From an uncultured Bacteroidia bacterium (GTDB taxonomy: Bacteria > Bacteroidota > Bacteroidia > Bacteroidales > Prolixibacteraceae), in the NCBI GenBank assembly GCA_903850335.1, contig CAINLJ010000120.1, positions 1-47,566 on the forward strand: a DNA stretch of 47,566 bases, in the 5' to 3' direction. Position 1 is the first letter of the stretch. Every line of letters starts with the position of its first letter. This document shows positions 1-8,294 of the stretch, piece after piece. The notes under the pieces were generated by a model. The model did no database searches, was not told the origin of the DNA, and saw only the letters and a program-made list of their open reading frames with translations. The translations under genes were made by a program, and so were the position numbers.

Positions 1-227
1 CTCCGTTTATGCAATTGAAACCCAACGAAAAGGTAGAAATTAAAAAAGTGCGTTGCAGGACCATTGGCGACATTACATGTACTGGTGTAACCTTATCCGA
101 AGCCAATTCTCTTGAGGATATTATTCAGGAAGTTGCATCAAGCCGTGTAACGGAAAGAGGCAGCAGAGCCGATGATAAACGTTCTGAAGCGGCTATGGAA
201 GATCGCAAACGTGAAGGTTATTTTTGA
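1..227 (+). CDS. cysD: Sulfate adenylyltransferase subunit 2 (CysD), C-terminal end only
   Basis: This is the 3' end of a gene that begins before the window; the frame is open from position 3 and the Met at position 9 is internal. The visible residues end in the characteristic CysD tail: an SRVTERGSR stretch, then DDKRSEAAMEDRKREGYF. CysD is the catalytic, PP-loop type adenylyltransferase subunit of the ATP sulfurylase heterodimer. It makes adenosine 5'-phosphosulfate from ATP and sulfate, with GTP hydrolysis by CysN driving the reaction. The catalytic N-terminus lies outside the window. The cysN gene follows after 24 bp on the same strand, so the two almost certainly form one transcript. The identification rests on the conserved tail and this neighbour. 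Confidence 0.93.
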   Translation, partial: PFMQLKPNEKVEIKKVRCRTIGDITCTGVTLSEANSLEDIIQEVASSRVTERGSRADDKRSEAAMEDRKREGYF

Positions 228-251
228 AAGTAAAAGTAAAGGATAAAAAAT

Positions 252-1523
252 ATGTCTGGAAAAGATCACGGATATCTCGATATGGAATTGCTCCGTTTTA
301 CGACGGCAGGAAGTGTTGATGATGGGAAAAGCACACTGATTGGTAGGCTATTGTACGATAGCAAGGCTATTTTTGAAGATCAGATGGAGGCTCTTGAACA
401 AGCAAGTATCAGCAGAGGTGGTGAGGAGGTGAATCTTGCACTACTCACTGACGGACTAAGAGCCGAACGTGAGCAGGGGATCACAATTGATGTAGCATAC
501 AGGTATTTTGCAACTCCCAAACGTAAATTTATTATCGCTGATACCCCGGGCCATATACAATATACACGTAATATGGTTACAGGCGCATCAACTGCAAATG
601 CGGCAGTTATTCTCGTGGACGCCCGCAACGGAGTTATTGAACAAACGCGGCGCCATGCTTATATTGCTTCTCTGCTGAATATTCCGCATATTTTGGTTTG
701 CGTTAATAAAATGGACCTTGTTAATTTTAGTCAGGAGGTCTTTGAACGGATTAAGACAGATTTTGTTGATGTGGCCAGTCGCCTTGATAGTCAGGATATT
801 CACTTTTTGCCAATCAGCGCAAAACTTGGCGATAATGTAGTCGATGCCTCGATGAATATGCCCTGGTATACCGGTGCAACATTTTTGGGTTTACTCGAAG
901 CTTTACCTGTAGGGAAGGATTGGAATTTTGATGATCCTCGTTTTCCTGTTCAGTATGTAATACGCCCTATTTCGGACGAGTATCATGATTACAGAGGATA
1001 TGCCGGACGGGTTGCAAGTGGGGTATTCCGGGTAGGGCAGGAGGTTGTGGCATTACCTGGTGGTTTGAAGACAATTATCGAAGCGATTGATTTTGCTGGA
1101 GAAAGTCTTGATTATGCATTCCCTCCACAATCTGTTACCCTGCGATTAAAGGATGAGATCGACGTGAGTCGTGGTTCAATGATCGTTGATGCAATAAATC
1201 AACCACAACAATCACAGGAAATCGACCTTATGGTCTGCTGGCTTAACGAAAAACCGCTTGTCATCAGAGGAAAATACCAGGTGAAACATAATTCCAATGA
1301 GCTGAGGTGTATTGTAACAGAGGTAAAATATAAGGTGAATATTAATACTATTGAGGAAATTCACGAAGATTTAACCGTTGGACTAAATCAAATAGCCCGT
1401 ATTACAATCAAAACCACTAAGCCATTATTTTTTGATCCGTACAAGAAAAATCGGGATACAGGAAGTCTTATCCTCATAGATGAAGCGACAAATAATGTTG
1501 TTGGAGCAGGTATGATCCTTTAG
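252..1523 (+). CDS. cysN: Sulfate adenylyltransferase subunit 1, GTPase CysN
   Basis: The 423-residue protein is the regulatory GTPase subunit of ATP sulfurylase, an EF-Tu-like translational-type GTPase. All guanine-nucleotide motifs are visible: P-loop GSVDDGKST (residues 20-28), EREQGITID (switch I, about 72-80), DTPGH (97-101) and NKMD (152-155). Beta-barrel domains II and III follow. The protein stops at about residue 423, so it lacks the C-terminal APS kinase (CysC) domain fused to CysN in some bacteria; no cysC lies in the window. It acts in the cytoplasm in assimilatory sulfate activation with CysD encoded just upstream. The ATG at 252 gives a standard N-terminus. Confidence 0.97.
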   Translation: MSGKDHGYLDMELLRFTTAGSVDDGKSTLIGRLLYDSKAIFEDQMEALEQASISRGGEEVNLALLTDGLRAEREQGITIDVAYRYFATPKRKFIIADTPGHIQYTRNMVTGASTANAAVILVDARNGVIEQTRRHAYIASLLNIPHILVCVNKMDLVNFSQEVFERIKTDFVDVASRLDSQDIHFLPISAKLGDNVVDASMNMPWYTGATFLGLLEALPVGKDWNFDDPRFPVQYVIRPISDEYHDYRGYAGRVASGVFRVGQEVVALPGGLKTIIEAIDFAGESLDYAFPPQSVTLRLKDEIDVSRGSMIVDAINQPQQSQEIDLMVCWLNEKPLVIRGKYQVKHNSNELRCIVTEVKYKVNINTIEEIHEDLTVGLNQIARITIKTTKPLFFDPYKKNRDTGSLILIDEATNNVVGAGMIL

Positions 1524-2137
1524 ATACCGGCATAGATCTGCAAGATAATTGATGCAGATTACTTCAAAGTGCACCAGTCTCCAGGTTGATAAGGTTGAGA
1601 GGACTCAATTTTATAAGCTCCGTGGAAGTTTCGATCTCCCACAGAGATGATGTGCGGGCAACCTGCAGTAGACTGTCACGGTCGCAATACCGGCCTGTTA
1701 AATAATGAAAACGGAATGATTTGCAAAACTAAAAATCAGATATACAATACTTTAAGGTTCTTCGCGTTTTCCCTTTGCGACTTCTGCGTTTAAATTTTTC
1801 CTTTTGATACAGCCTCTTCTATGCATTTATTAACAGTTTTTTGAATAGAATAAGAAATTATCAAATGAATAGCACCTATCAAATCGTTTATTGAAGATCA
1901 ATGCCAGCATCAATTTGAATCGATCCGAAAAATCGCTATAACCCACACGAACATACTTGCCTTAATCTCAAATAGCATGTAAGAAGCAAGGTTTCTCGCT
2001 GTATTAACTTTTTGGATACATCTATATCACCTTTTGTAAAAGTCTGATCCGGACTAAATTATTAATGCTTTTTGTCATAGTAGAATCTGTAGAGAAAAAC
2101 TAATTTTATACTATTATTATAACCAAAACTTCCCCTC
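1524..2137. other. 614-bp gene-free interval between cysN and ptb
   Basis: No convincing intact gene is visible on either strand. It contains a repeat-like TTCGCG/TTTGCG/TCTGCG stretch around 1756-1794 and, on the minus strand, a short open stretch ending at a stop at 1559-1561 that could be a decayed gene end. The last 100 bp before ptb are very AT-rich and probably hold the ptb promoter, but no good -33/-7 pair is seen. A small CTTTT-GT-AAAAG palindrome lies near 2032-2043. Confidence 0.6.
1756..1794. repeat. Degenerate TTTGCG-type intergenic repeat
   Basis: Three close variants of one hexamer, TTCGCG, TTTGCG and TCTGCG, are spaced by about 10-16 bp in a pyrimidine-rich context. The pattern resembles the 'CTTTGCG' tandem-like intergenic repeats I recall as scattered through many environmental bacterial genomes. 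Only one copy is in the window, so dispersal cannot be shown here. Confidence 0.35.
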
Positions 2138-3052
2138 ATGACAGTCAATAAACTTTATGATATTTTTGAGTTACTTAAAGGCAGACAAACCAAAAAAATA
2201 ATCGTCGTTTGCGCACACGATAAACACACGTTAATTTCAATAAGTCAGGCAGCGGATCAAAATCTTATCAGGGGAATATTGATAGGTAATTATGAATCAA
2301 TACTTTCAATCTGTAAGGAAGCCGGTATTGACAGTGACAAATTCACAATTATAAATCAACCTTCAGATGAGTTGGCTGCTCAGATTGGTGTTGCGATGAT
2401 CAACCAATGCGAGGGTGATATCTTGATGAAAGGACTTATTTCTACTGATAAGTTCATGCGTGCAATTCTCAATAAGGAAAAAGGACTGGTTGAGTCTGGT
2501 AAAATTGTGAGTCACGTTACTTTAATCGAAAATAAAAACTACCATAAACTTTTAATTGTCGCTGATGTGGCGGTTATTCCCCTTCCGGACTTGAATCAGA
2601 AAATACAAATAATCAAATATCTTGTTGATGTAGCAACCAGCCTTAAAATAGCAATTCCTAAAATAGCCGTGTTGACCCCTACCGAGCAGGTCATTCCGTC
2701 CATAGTATCAACCATAGATGCTGCATTACTTTCAAAAATGAATGAAAGAGGTCAAATTCGTGGATGTATTGTCGAAGGACCTCTGGCGTTGGATGTTGCC
2801 ATAGATCATGAGGCCGCCGAAATAAAAGGGTTAAGCTCCAGCGTTTCTGGAGATGCAGACTGCCTCTTGTTTCCAAATCTTGAATCCGGAAACATCTTTT
2901 ATAAGGTAAATACTAAATTAGCAGGGTCCGAATCGGCAGCTATCCTTGTTGGAACTAAAATACCTGTTGTATTAGCGTCCCGGGGTGATTCAGTCCAGGT
3001 GAAACTAAACTCAATTGCCTTAGGTGTCCTTTTGTCGTATGAAAAAGATTAA
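2138..3052 (+). CDS. ptb: Phosphate butyryltransferase (phosphotransbutyrylase)
   Basis: The 304-residue protein belongs to the phosphate acetyl/butyryltransferase family, in the short form typical of Ptb. It converts butyryl-CoA (or branched-chain acyl-CoA) plus phosphate to butyryl-phosphate plus CoA in the cytoplasm. Family features include the N-terminal KKIIVVCAHD strand, the central GDILMKGLISTDKFMRAIL segment (about residues 91-109), VIPLPDLNQK and the EGPLALDVA motif (about 214-222). The gene for the next enzyme, butyrate kinase, follows after 19 bp, which strongly supports butyryl rather than acetyl specificity. Together they conserve one ATP per acyl-CoA by substrate-level phosphorylation. 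Use of branched-chain acyl-CoAs from amino acids cannot be ruled out. Confidence 0.93.
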   Translation: MTVNKLYDIFELLKGRQTKKIIVVCAHDKHTLISISQAADQNLIRGILIGNYESILSICKEAGIDSDKFTIINQPSDELAAQIGVAMINQCEGDILMKGLISTDKFMRAILNKEKGLVESGKIVSHVTLIENKNYHKLLIVADVAVIPLPDLNQKIQIIKYLVDVATSLKIAIPKIAVLTPTEQVIPSIVSTIDAALLSKMNERGQIRGCIVEGPLALDVAIDHEAAEIKGLSSSVSGDADCLLFPNLESGNIFYKVNTKLAGSESAAILVGTKIPVVLASRGDSVQVKLNSIALGVLLSYEKD

Positions 3053-3071
3053 AAACTAAACTAAACAGATT

Positions 3072-4160
3072 ATGAAATTTGCCCGAATTCTTGTAATAAA
3101 TCCCGGATCAACCTCCACTAAGTTTGCTGTCTATGACAACACAGTATGCTCGTTATTAAAGACACTTCATCATTCACTTTCTGAACTGGCACCTTTTAAA
3201 ACCATAAGCGATCAGTTTGAGTTCAGAAAAAATATGATATTGAGCGAATTGAAACATGACCGGATAGCACTCGAATCCATCAACATTATCATTGGCAGAG
3301 GTGGACTCACCTATCCGCTCAAGTCGGGCGTGTATTACATTAATGAATTAATGGTCAATCATTGCCGAATGGGAGTCATGGGTGAACATGCTTCAAATCT
3401 GGGTTGTCTTATCGCCTTTGAGATTGCTCAAATGAATCCTGGAACGACAGCTCTGGTAGCTGATCCTGTTGTTACTGATGAAATGGACGATATTGCAAGG
3501 ATTTCAGGTCATCCATTGTTCAGAAGGATGTCTATATTCCATGCATTAAATCAAAAAGCTGTTGCTCGTCAGCATGCTGCTAAAATTGGTAAGCATTACG
3601 ATGAGCTTGATTTAATTGTTGTGCACTTAGGCGGGGGAATAACAATTGGAGCACACCATCATGGCAGGGTAATCGATGTCAATAACGGGCTGGACGGCGA
3701 AGGCCCATTTTCTCCTGAACGAAGCGGAACATTACCTGTTGGTGCACTTGTTGAGCTTTGTTTCAGCGGTAGATATACAAAGGATGAGATTCATGCCATG
3801 GTGGCAAGCAAGGGAGGCCTCGTTGCCTATCTGGGAACAAATGATGCCCGGGAAGTGGAGATGGCTGTAAACCACGGTGACGAAAAAGCAGCCTTGTATC
3901 TCGAAGCAATGGCGTATCAGGTTTCAAAATCAATCGGCGAAATGGCAACTGTTCTAAAGGGTAAGGTAGACGGAATTTTAGTAACCGGAGGTATTGCCTA
4001 CGACCGAAGACTTATGGCACAGATCCGCGAACGCGTTGAGTTTATTGCCCCGGTATCAATTTACCCGGGTCAGGATGAATTAAAATCCTTGGCCATGAAT
4101 GCTTTAATGGTAGCAAGAGGTGAAGTAGAGGCTCATGTTTATGATAAAACTGGGATTTAA
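3072..4160 (+). CDS. buk: Butyrate kinase
   Basis: The 362-residue protein is an ASKHA-superfamily acyl kinase. It begins with the phosphate-1 motif ILVINPGSTSTKFAVYD (residues 6-22) and carries IIVHLGGGITIGAHHHGR (the adenosine/phosphate-2 region) and a late GILVTGGIAYD motif. The length matches butyrate kinases (about 355-365) rather than acetate kinases (about 400). It transfers the phosphoryl group of butyryl-phosphate to ADP, giving butyrate and ATP. It sits 19 bp downstream of ptb, the classical Ptb-Buk arrangement. This marks fermentative butyrate or branched short-chain fatty acid formation, or reverse activation of such acids. The upstream butyryl-CoA-forming genes are not in the window. 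Confidence 0.95.
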   Translation: MKFARILVINPGSTSTKFAVYDNTVCSLLKTLHHSLSELAPFKTISDQFEFRKNMILSELKHDRIALESINIIIGRGGLTYPLKSGVYYINELMVNHCRMGVMGEHASNLGCLIAFEIAQMNPGTTALVADPVVTDEMDDIARISGHPLFRRMSIFHALNQKAVARQHAAKIGKHYDELDLIVVHLGGGITIGAHHHGRVIDVNNGLDGEGPFSPERSGTLPVGALVELCFSGRYTKDEIHAMVASKGGLVAYLGTNDAREVEMAVNHGDEKAALYLEAMAYQVSKSIGEMATVLKGKVDGILVTGGIAYDRRLMAQIRERVEFIAPVSIYPGQDELKSLAMNALMVARGEVEAHVYDKTGI

Positions 4161-4224
4161 ACAGCCTTCAATCTCAAAAATAAAGATTTTAATCTGCTAT
4201 TGATCTTTCCTGAATCTGCAAAAT

Positions 4225-5490
4225 ATGAAAAAATTAACGCTGATCCTGATATTCTTCATAGTCCATTCTTGTCTTTTTGCCCAGTCATTTGTTGCTAATT
4301 ATGATGAATCTAAAGTGCCTCCATACACATTGCCTGATCCACTAATCTTTAAAGATGGGAAACCGGTTAAAAGCAAAAAGGACTGGAGAAAAAGAAGGAA
4401 GGAAATTTTCTCATTATTTGAAAAAGAGGTTTTTGGATATTCTCCGCAATGGATAGGAAGCACAAAATCAGAGATTTTGTCACGAAAGGATGGTGCATTG
4501 AATGGAATTGCAAAAAGGAAAGAGGTCCGGCTGGAACTTGTCAACGGGAATAAAACAATCTCATTAAATATCCTGATTTACCTTCCAAAGAATTCAAAAG
4601 ATGTGCCGTTGTTTTTAGGTTGTAATTTCAATGGAAATCATGCAGTATCCACAGAAACAGATGTTTTAATCCCTGATTCCTGGGTGGGAAATGACAAAAA
4701 TCTTCATATAACTGATCACCGTGCGAACCCTGAAGGCAGAGGGAAAGAAGCCTCAAGATGGCCTCTGAAAGAAATTATTTCAAGGGGCTTTGGTGTTGCT
4801 ACAGTTTATTATGGCGATATCGATCCTGACTTTGATGATGGGTTTAATAATGGTGTACATCAGCTTTTTGATGTGAAACGGGATAGTACATCGTGGGGTT
4901 CGGTAGCCGCATGGGCCTGGGGTTTATCCAGGGTTATGGATTATTTAGAGACTGACAGGGAGATTAATACAGGTAAAGTTATTGTCATGGGACATTCGAG
5001 ACTTGGTAAGGCAGCTTTATGGGCCGGTGCCGCTGATGAAAGGTTTGCAATGGTTGTATCAAATAATTCGGGTTGTGGAGGTGCAGCACTTTCCAAACGG
5101 ATCTTTGGGGAAACTGTCGGTAGTATAAATAATGCGTTCCCACATTGGTACTGCATGAACTTCAGAAAATATAACCAAAAAGAAGAACTTTTACCTGTCG
5201 ATCAGCATGAATTACTATCCTTAATAGCTCCACGTCCTGTTTATGTGGCAAGTGCAGCAGAAGACGCCTGGGCTGATCCGAAAGGAGAGTTTTTGTCATG
5301 TGTATTTGCCTCTCCGGTTTATGAACTATTGGGTGAAGGCAAATTCAGTGCATCAGACATGCCACCACTAAATACTCCAGTTTTAGGGACAATATCTTAC
5401 CATGTAAGACCCGGGAAACATGATGTGACATTGTATGACTGGAATTGTTATATGGATTTTGCCTCAGGATATTTTAAACTGAAAAGGTAG
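4225..5490 (+). CDS. Secreted alpha/beta-hydrolase, CE15 glucuronyl esterase-like
   Basis: The 421-residue protein has a cleavable signal peptide (residues 1 to about 20, ending LFAQ) and a single alpha/beta-hydrolase domain. The nucleophile elbow GHSRLGK contains Ser258; carbohydrate esterase family 15 uses a G-x-S-R-x-G-K elbow. Downstream come NNSGCGGAALSKR (280-292), an APRPVYVASAAED stretch (335-347) and a late His399 in GKHDVTLYDW, which fits the catalytic histidine. CE15 enzymes cleave ester bonds between lignin alcohols and 4-O-methyl-glucuronate of xylan; bacterial members are broader, and some are annotated as acetylxylan esterases. With the GH95 fucosidase nearby it fits plant or algal glycan use. 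The exact substrate is unknown. Confidence 0.82.
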   Translation: MKKLTLILIFFIVHSCLFAQSFVANYDESKVPPYTLPDPLIFKDGKPVKSKKDWRKRRKEIFSLFEKEVFGYSPQWIGSTKSEILSRKDGALNGIAKRKEVRLELVNGNKTISLNILIYLPKNSKDVPLFLGCNFNGNHAVSTETDVLIPDSWVGNDKNLHITDHRANPEGRGKEASRWPLKEIISRGFGVATVYYGDIDPDFDDGFNNGVHQLFDVKRDSTSWGSVAAWAWGLSRVMDYLETDREINTGKVIVMGHSRLGKAALWAGAADERFAMVVSNNSGCGGAALSKRIFGETVGSINNAFPHWYCMNFRKYNQKEELLPVDQHELLSLIAPRPVYVASAAEDAWADPKGEFLSCVFASPVYELLGEGKFSASDMPPLNTPVLGTISYHVRPGKHDVTLYDWNCYMDFASGYFKLKR

Positions 5491-5532
5491 CAATTTTGGA
5501 AAAAATGATTTATGAACCAGTCGGGTCCGTTC

Positions 5533-5946
5533 TTACAGTGAAGCCCAGATTCTGGCGAGCGAAAAGCCCGGAGCCTCTATTTTAAGATCCAAAAAATATC
5601 CAAAGGGTGTTTGTTCAGCAGTATACCCTCCTTGCTGAAGTCGTTTTTGGGCAAGATCAAATAAAGAAAGTGTATAACCTGACGAGGCTTTAGAGTCAGA
5701 TAGGTGGGCAAATGAATGCAAGACAACTGTATTTGTTTCGTTTTTTCTGGCGGTCCATTTTAGATGATTAACAAGTTTTTTTTCCCTTCCGGAAAGCTCC
5801 CGGCTCTCATCCTCATCTTCCACCTGAATAAATGCGACAATACAGTCTTGAAATTCCCTGCCTTCTGTAACTTCCTCAGTATCAATCAACGATTTTGCTG
5901 CAGGTAAATACGAGAAATTTTTGCAATAGATAACTAAAACCTTCAT
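5533..5946 (-). CDS. Freestanding archaeal-type threonyl-tRNA synthetase editing domain (PF08915-like)
   Basis: The 137-residue protein aligns by eye with the N-terminal editing domain of archaeal ThrRS, a D-aminoacyl-tRNA deacylase-like fold. Matching landmarks are the N-terminal MKVLVIYCKNFSY strand, VVLHSFAHLS (residues 74-83, His81) and TPFGYF (113-118) followed by a GFSLARIW tail, corresponding to the archaeal PFGWYK...GHPLAELSR block. In archaea the domain removes Ser mischarged on tRNA-Thr; here no synthetase body is attached, so it would act in trans or have another role. The archaeal Lys after PFGWY appears replaced by Leu119. The gene stands alone, convergent with the CE15 gene and divergent from the protease gene. 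Confidence 0.78.
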   Translation of the reverse strand: MKVLVIYCKNFSYLPAAKSLIDTEEVTEGREFQDCIVAFIQVEDEDESRELSGREKKLVNHLKWTARKNETNTVVLHSFAHLSDSKASSGYTLSLFDLAQKRLQQGGYTAEQTPFGYFLDLKIEAPGFSLARIWASL

Positions 5947-6048
5947 GCTATTTTAATTGTCGATCAATATAATCAAATAATTCAAATATCGCGAAATAAG
6001 AGGAATAATTGCAGGGAAAAAGTATTTTTACGTTAAAATTAAAACATA

Positions 6049-8262
6049 ATGAATTTGCGGCTTTTATTGATCTTGGTTCTGTTGGCATGTACTTACTTTC
6101 GAAGTTCAGCCCAGTTATCATTTGGTGGCAATCCTGCATCATTCAGCGTAAATTTAAAGTCGGCACCCGCCATCCCCTTTATTGATATGGCGCCTGTCAA
6201 CAATTTAGAATTAATTAGGCTGGAACAGGCAAATCCAAAACATTTAAAGAAACTGACGTTTGCGAAAAGCTTTAATGTGGATATTACTCCATCAAATTCC
6301 GGAATCTGGACAAAAGATGGAGACATGAACATTTATTTGCTTGGCTTACGTTCAAAGGGTGCATTTTCGCTCAACCTTATTTTTGATAAAATGATTATGC
6401 CTCAGGGGGCTTCACTTTATATTTATAGTCCTGATCATGCCAGAGTTTTGGGTGCTTTTACCTCTGGAAGTGAGCAATCTTCCGGAAATTTTTCTACTGC
6501 ACCTATTGCCGGCGAAGAAATTATCCTTGAGTACAATGAACCCAAATCAGTAACATACCCAGGCGAATTGCATATATCTTCCGTAAACCACGATTATAAA
6601 AACGTATTTGGAACCCGGCCATTGGGCGAATCAGGACTTTGTAATATGGATGTCTACTGTCCTGATGCATCAAATTATTTAACAGAAAAGCAGTCGGTAG
6701 TTTGCCTTTTAATAAATGGAAATACCCTATGCACAGGCACATTGATTAATAACACAAAACAGGATAAAACTCCGTTTCTGCTCACTGCAGGACATTGTAT
6801 CGAAAATACTTCTGATGCCCAGCATACCTTGTTTTGCTTTAATTATGAGAGTCCGGCCTGTGGTTATGGCAAGGGCAGCATTAATGGTTTTTCTGACCAA
6901 TCTCTTTCCGGATCCATCCTCAAAGCCCGTTCTGACTCTCTTGATTTTTCACTTGTTGAACTTGAAACATCCCCTCCTGCCACATACAGGCCTTATTTTG
7001 CCGGGTGGAATCATTCGAATGCTATTCCCACTTCTTCGGCATCCATCACACATCCCCGAGGCGATGTAAAAAAAATCAGCCGTGATATGGATCCACCAAA
7101 GATTGGAAGTTTTGATTCCGATTTTACAGCAAATAGTTTCTGGATAATCGGAAAATGGGAAATTGGAACTACGGAGGGAGGATCTTCAGGGGGTTCTTTG
7201 TTAAATCAAAATAAACAAATAATTGGAACATTAACGGGTGGAACATCAGTCTGTTCTGATCCGACAAATGACCTGTTTGCTATGTTTGCGAAGCAGTGGG
7301 ATTTTGAAAAAGGGTCTGACAAACAGCTAAAACCCTGGCTTGACCCAAATAATACTGGTGTTACTGAGCTTGCCGGACTTTCACCTTTCGACATCAAAAC
7401 TTCGTGCACTCTGTTTACAAATAGCAGCGTGGGCGAAAAAGACACATTGCTGATGATGGCTAATAAAACAGCTGGATATAAAACGGGCACTAACTCACAA
7501 AAAATAAGCTTTTATGCTGAACGTTTCACAAAAACGCAGCAGGCACTCTTGACTTCAGTTTCCCTTGGAGTCGGAAGGTTGTATTCGCAAAGTTCAAATC
7601 AAAACAGTAAAATTACACTTAAAGTCTTTGATGAAGTAACTGCAACAGGATTACCTGGAAATGAATTAGTTTCTATGGATATTCCATTTAGTCTATTGAG
7701 TGAAAAAAAGATGAACTATATTGAACTTTCTAACCCGGTTGTTGTAAAAAACCGATATTTTGCTGGAATTGAGATCAATTATTCAAATCCGACAGATAGT
7801 TTTGCTCTGTATTGTGCACCAAACAGGGTTCAGACAAGCAAAAACAGGGCTTATGCAAAATCAGGCGGTATCTGGAGACCTTTTTATACTACTACCGGGC
7901 TTGGAATATCCACTTCATTGCTCATCAATACAAACAGTTGCGAAAATACTCTTTCGTCTGACAGTATCCCCGCAGATCAAACTGATGTGCCCATATTCAA
8001 GAGGAATACTATAATTATCAGACAAAATATTGGATTAAATGACTATCTGTTGCTGGAGAATACCGGAGATGAAATAAAAAGTGTAAATATTAGTCTTTAC
8101 GATATTATAGGACGCAAACTCTTTGAAAATATTCAGGATCTCCCTAAAAATTCTCAGGTTAGTGTTTCTCCAGGACATTTGGCTTCAGGTTTATATTTTC
8201 TGACTTTTGAGGACGGGCATACCCGACAGGTTCTTAAATTTCAGGTAAATTTTCCCCGATAA
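6049..8262 (+). CDS. Secreted trypsin-like serine protease with T9SS type A sorting domain
   Basis: The 737-residue protein starts with a signal peptide (to about residue 22, SSAQ). A prodomain-like N-terminal region of about 180 residues precedes a chymotrypsin-fold catalytic domain. The triad is visible as His249 in LLTAGHC, Asp299 in DSLDFSLVEL and Ser380 in GGSSGGSL, similar to bacterial lysyl endopeptidases. A beta-rich region follows (about 460-640), then a C-terminal domain of about 70 residues with ISLYDIIGRKLFEN, LASGLYFL and RQVLKFQV, which is a type A T9SS sorting signal. The protein is therefore expected to be exported by Sec and then released or attached at the cell surface by T9SS. 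It probably degrades extracellular protein; cleavage specificity is not predictable here. Confidence 0.9.
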   Translation: MNLRLLLILVLLACTYFRSSAQLSFGGNPASFSVNLKSAPAIPFIDMAPVNNLELIRLEQANPKHLKKLTFAKSFNVDITPSNSGIWTKDGDMNIYLLGLRSKGAFSLNLIFDKMIMPQGASLYIYSPDHARVLGAFTSGSEQSSGNFSTAPIAGEEIILEYNEPKSVTYPGELHISSVNHDYKNVFGTRPLGESGLCNMDVYCPDASNYLTEKQSVVCLLINGNTLCTGTLINNTKQDKTPFLLTAGHCIENTSDAQHTLFCFNYESPACGYGKGSINGFSDQSLSGSILKARSDSLDFSLVELETSPPATYRPYFAGWNHSNAIPTSSASITHPRGDVKKISRDMDPPKIGSFDSDFTANSFWIIGKWEIGTTEGGSSGGSLLNQNKQIIGTLTGGTSVCSDPTNDLFAMFAKQWDFEKGSDKQLKPWLDPNNTGVTELAGLSPFDIKTSCTLFTNSSVGEKDTLLMMANKTAGYKTGTNSQKISFYAERFTKTQQALLTSVSLGVGRLYSQSSNQNSKITLKVFDEVTATGLPGNELVSMDIPFSLLSEKKMNYIELSNPVVVKNRYFAGIEINYSNPTDSFALYCAPNRVQTSKNRAYAKSGGIWRPFYTTTGLGISTSLLINTNSCENTLSSDSIPADQTDVPIFKRNTIIIRQNIGLNDYLLLENTGDEIKSVNISLYDIIGRKLFENIQDLPKNSQVSVSPGHLASGLYFLTFEDGHTRQVLKFQVNFPR

Positions 8263-8294
8263 GATTGCCTCACCCAATTTTCAGAAGATTTTAA

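Noticed and set aside
5948-6142. Minus-strand open frame of 64 residues upstream of the protease gene
   Set aside because: It overlaps the protease signal peptide coding region and shows no family feature; the gap more likely holds divergent promoters.
8263-8294. Cobalamin riboswitch before the ABC importer
   Set aside because: The gap to the preceding gene is only 32 bp, too short for the element, and no B12-box-like sequence is seen.
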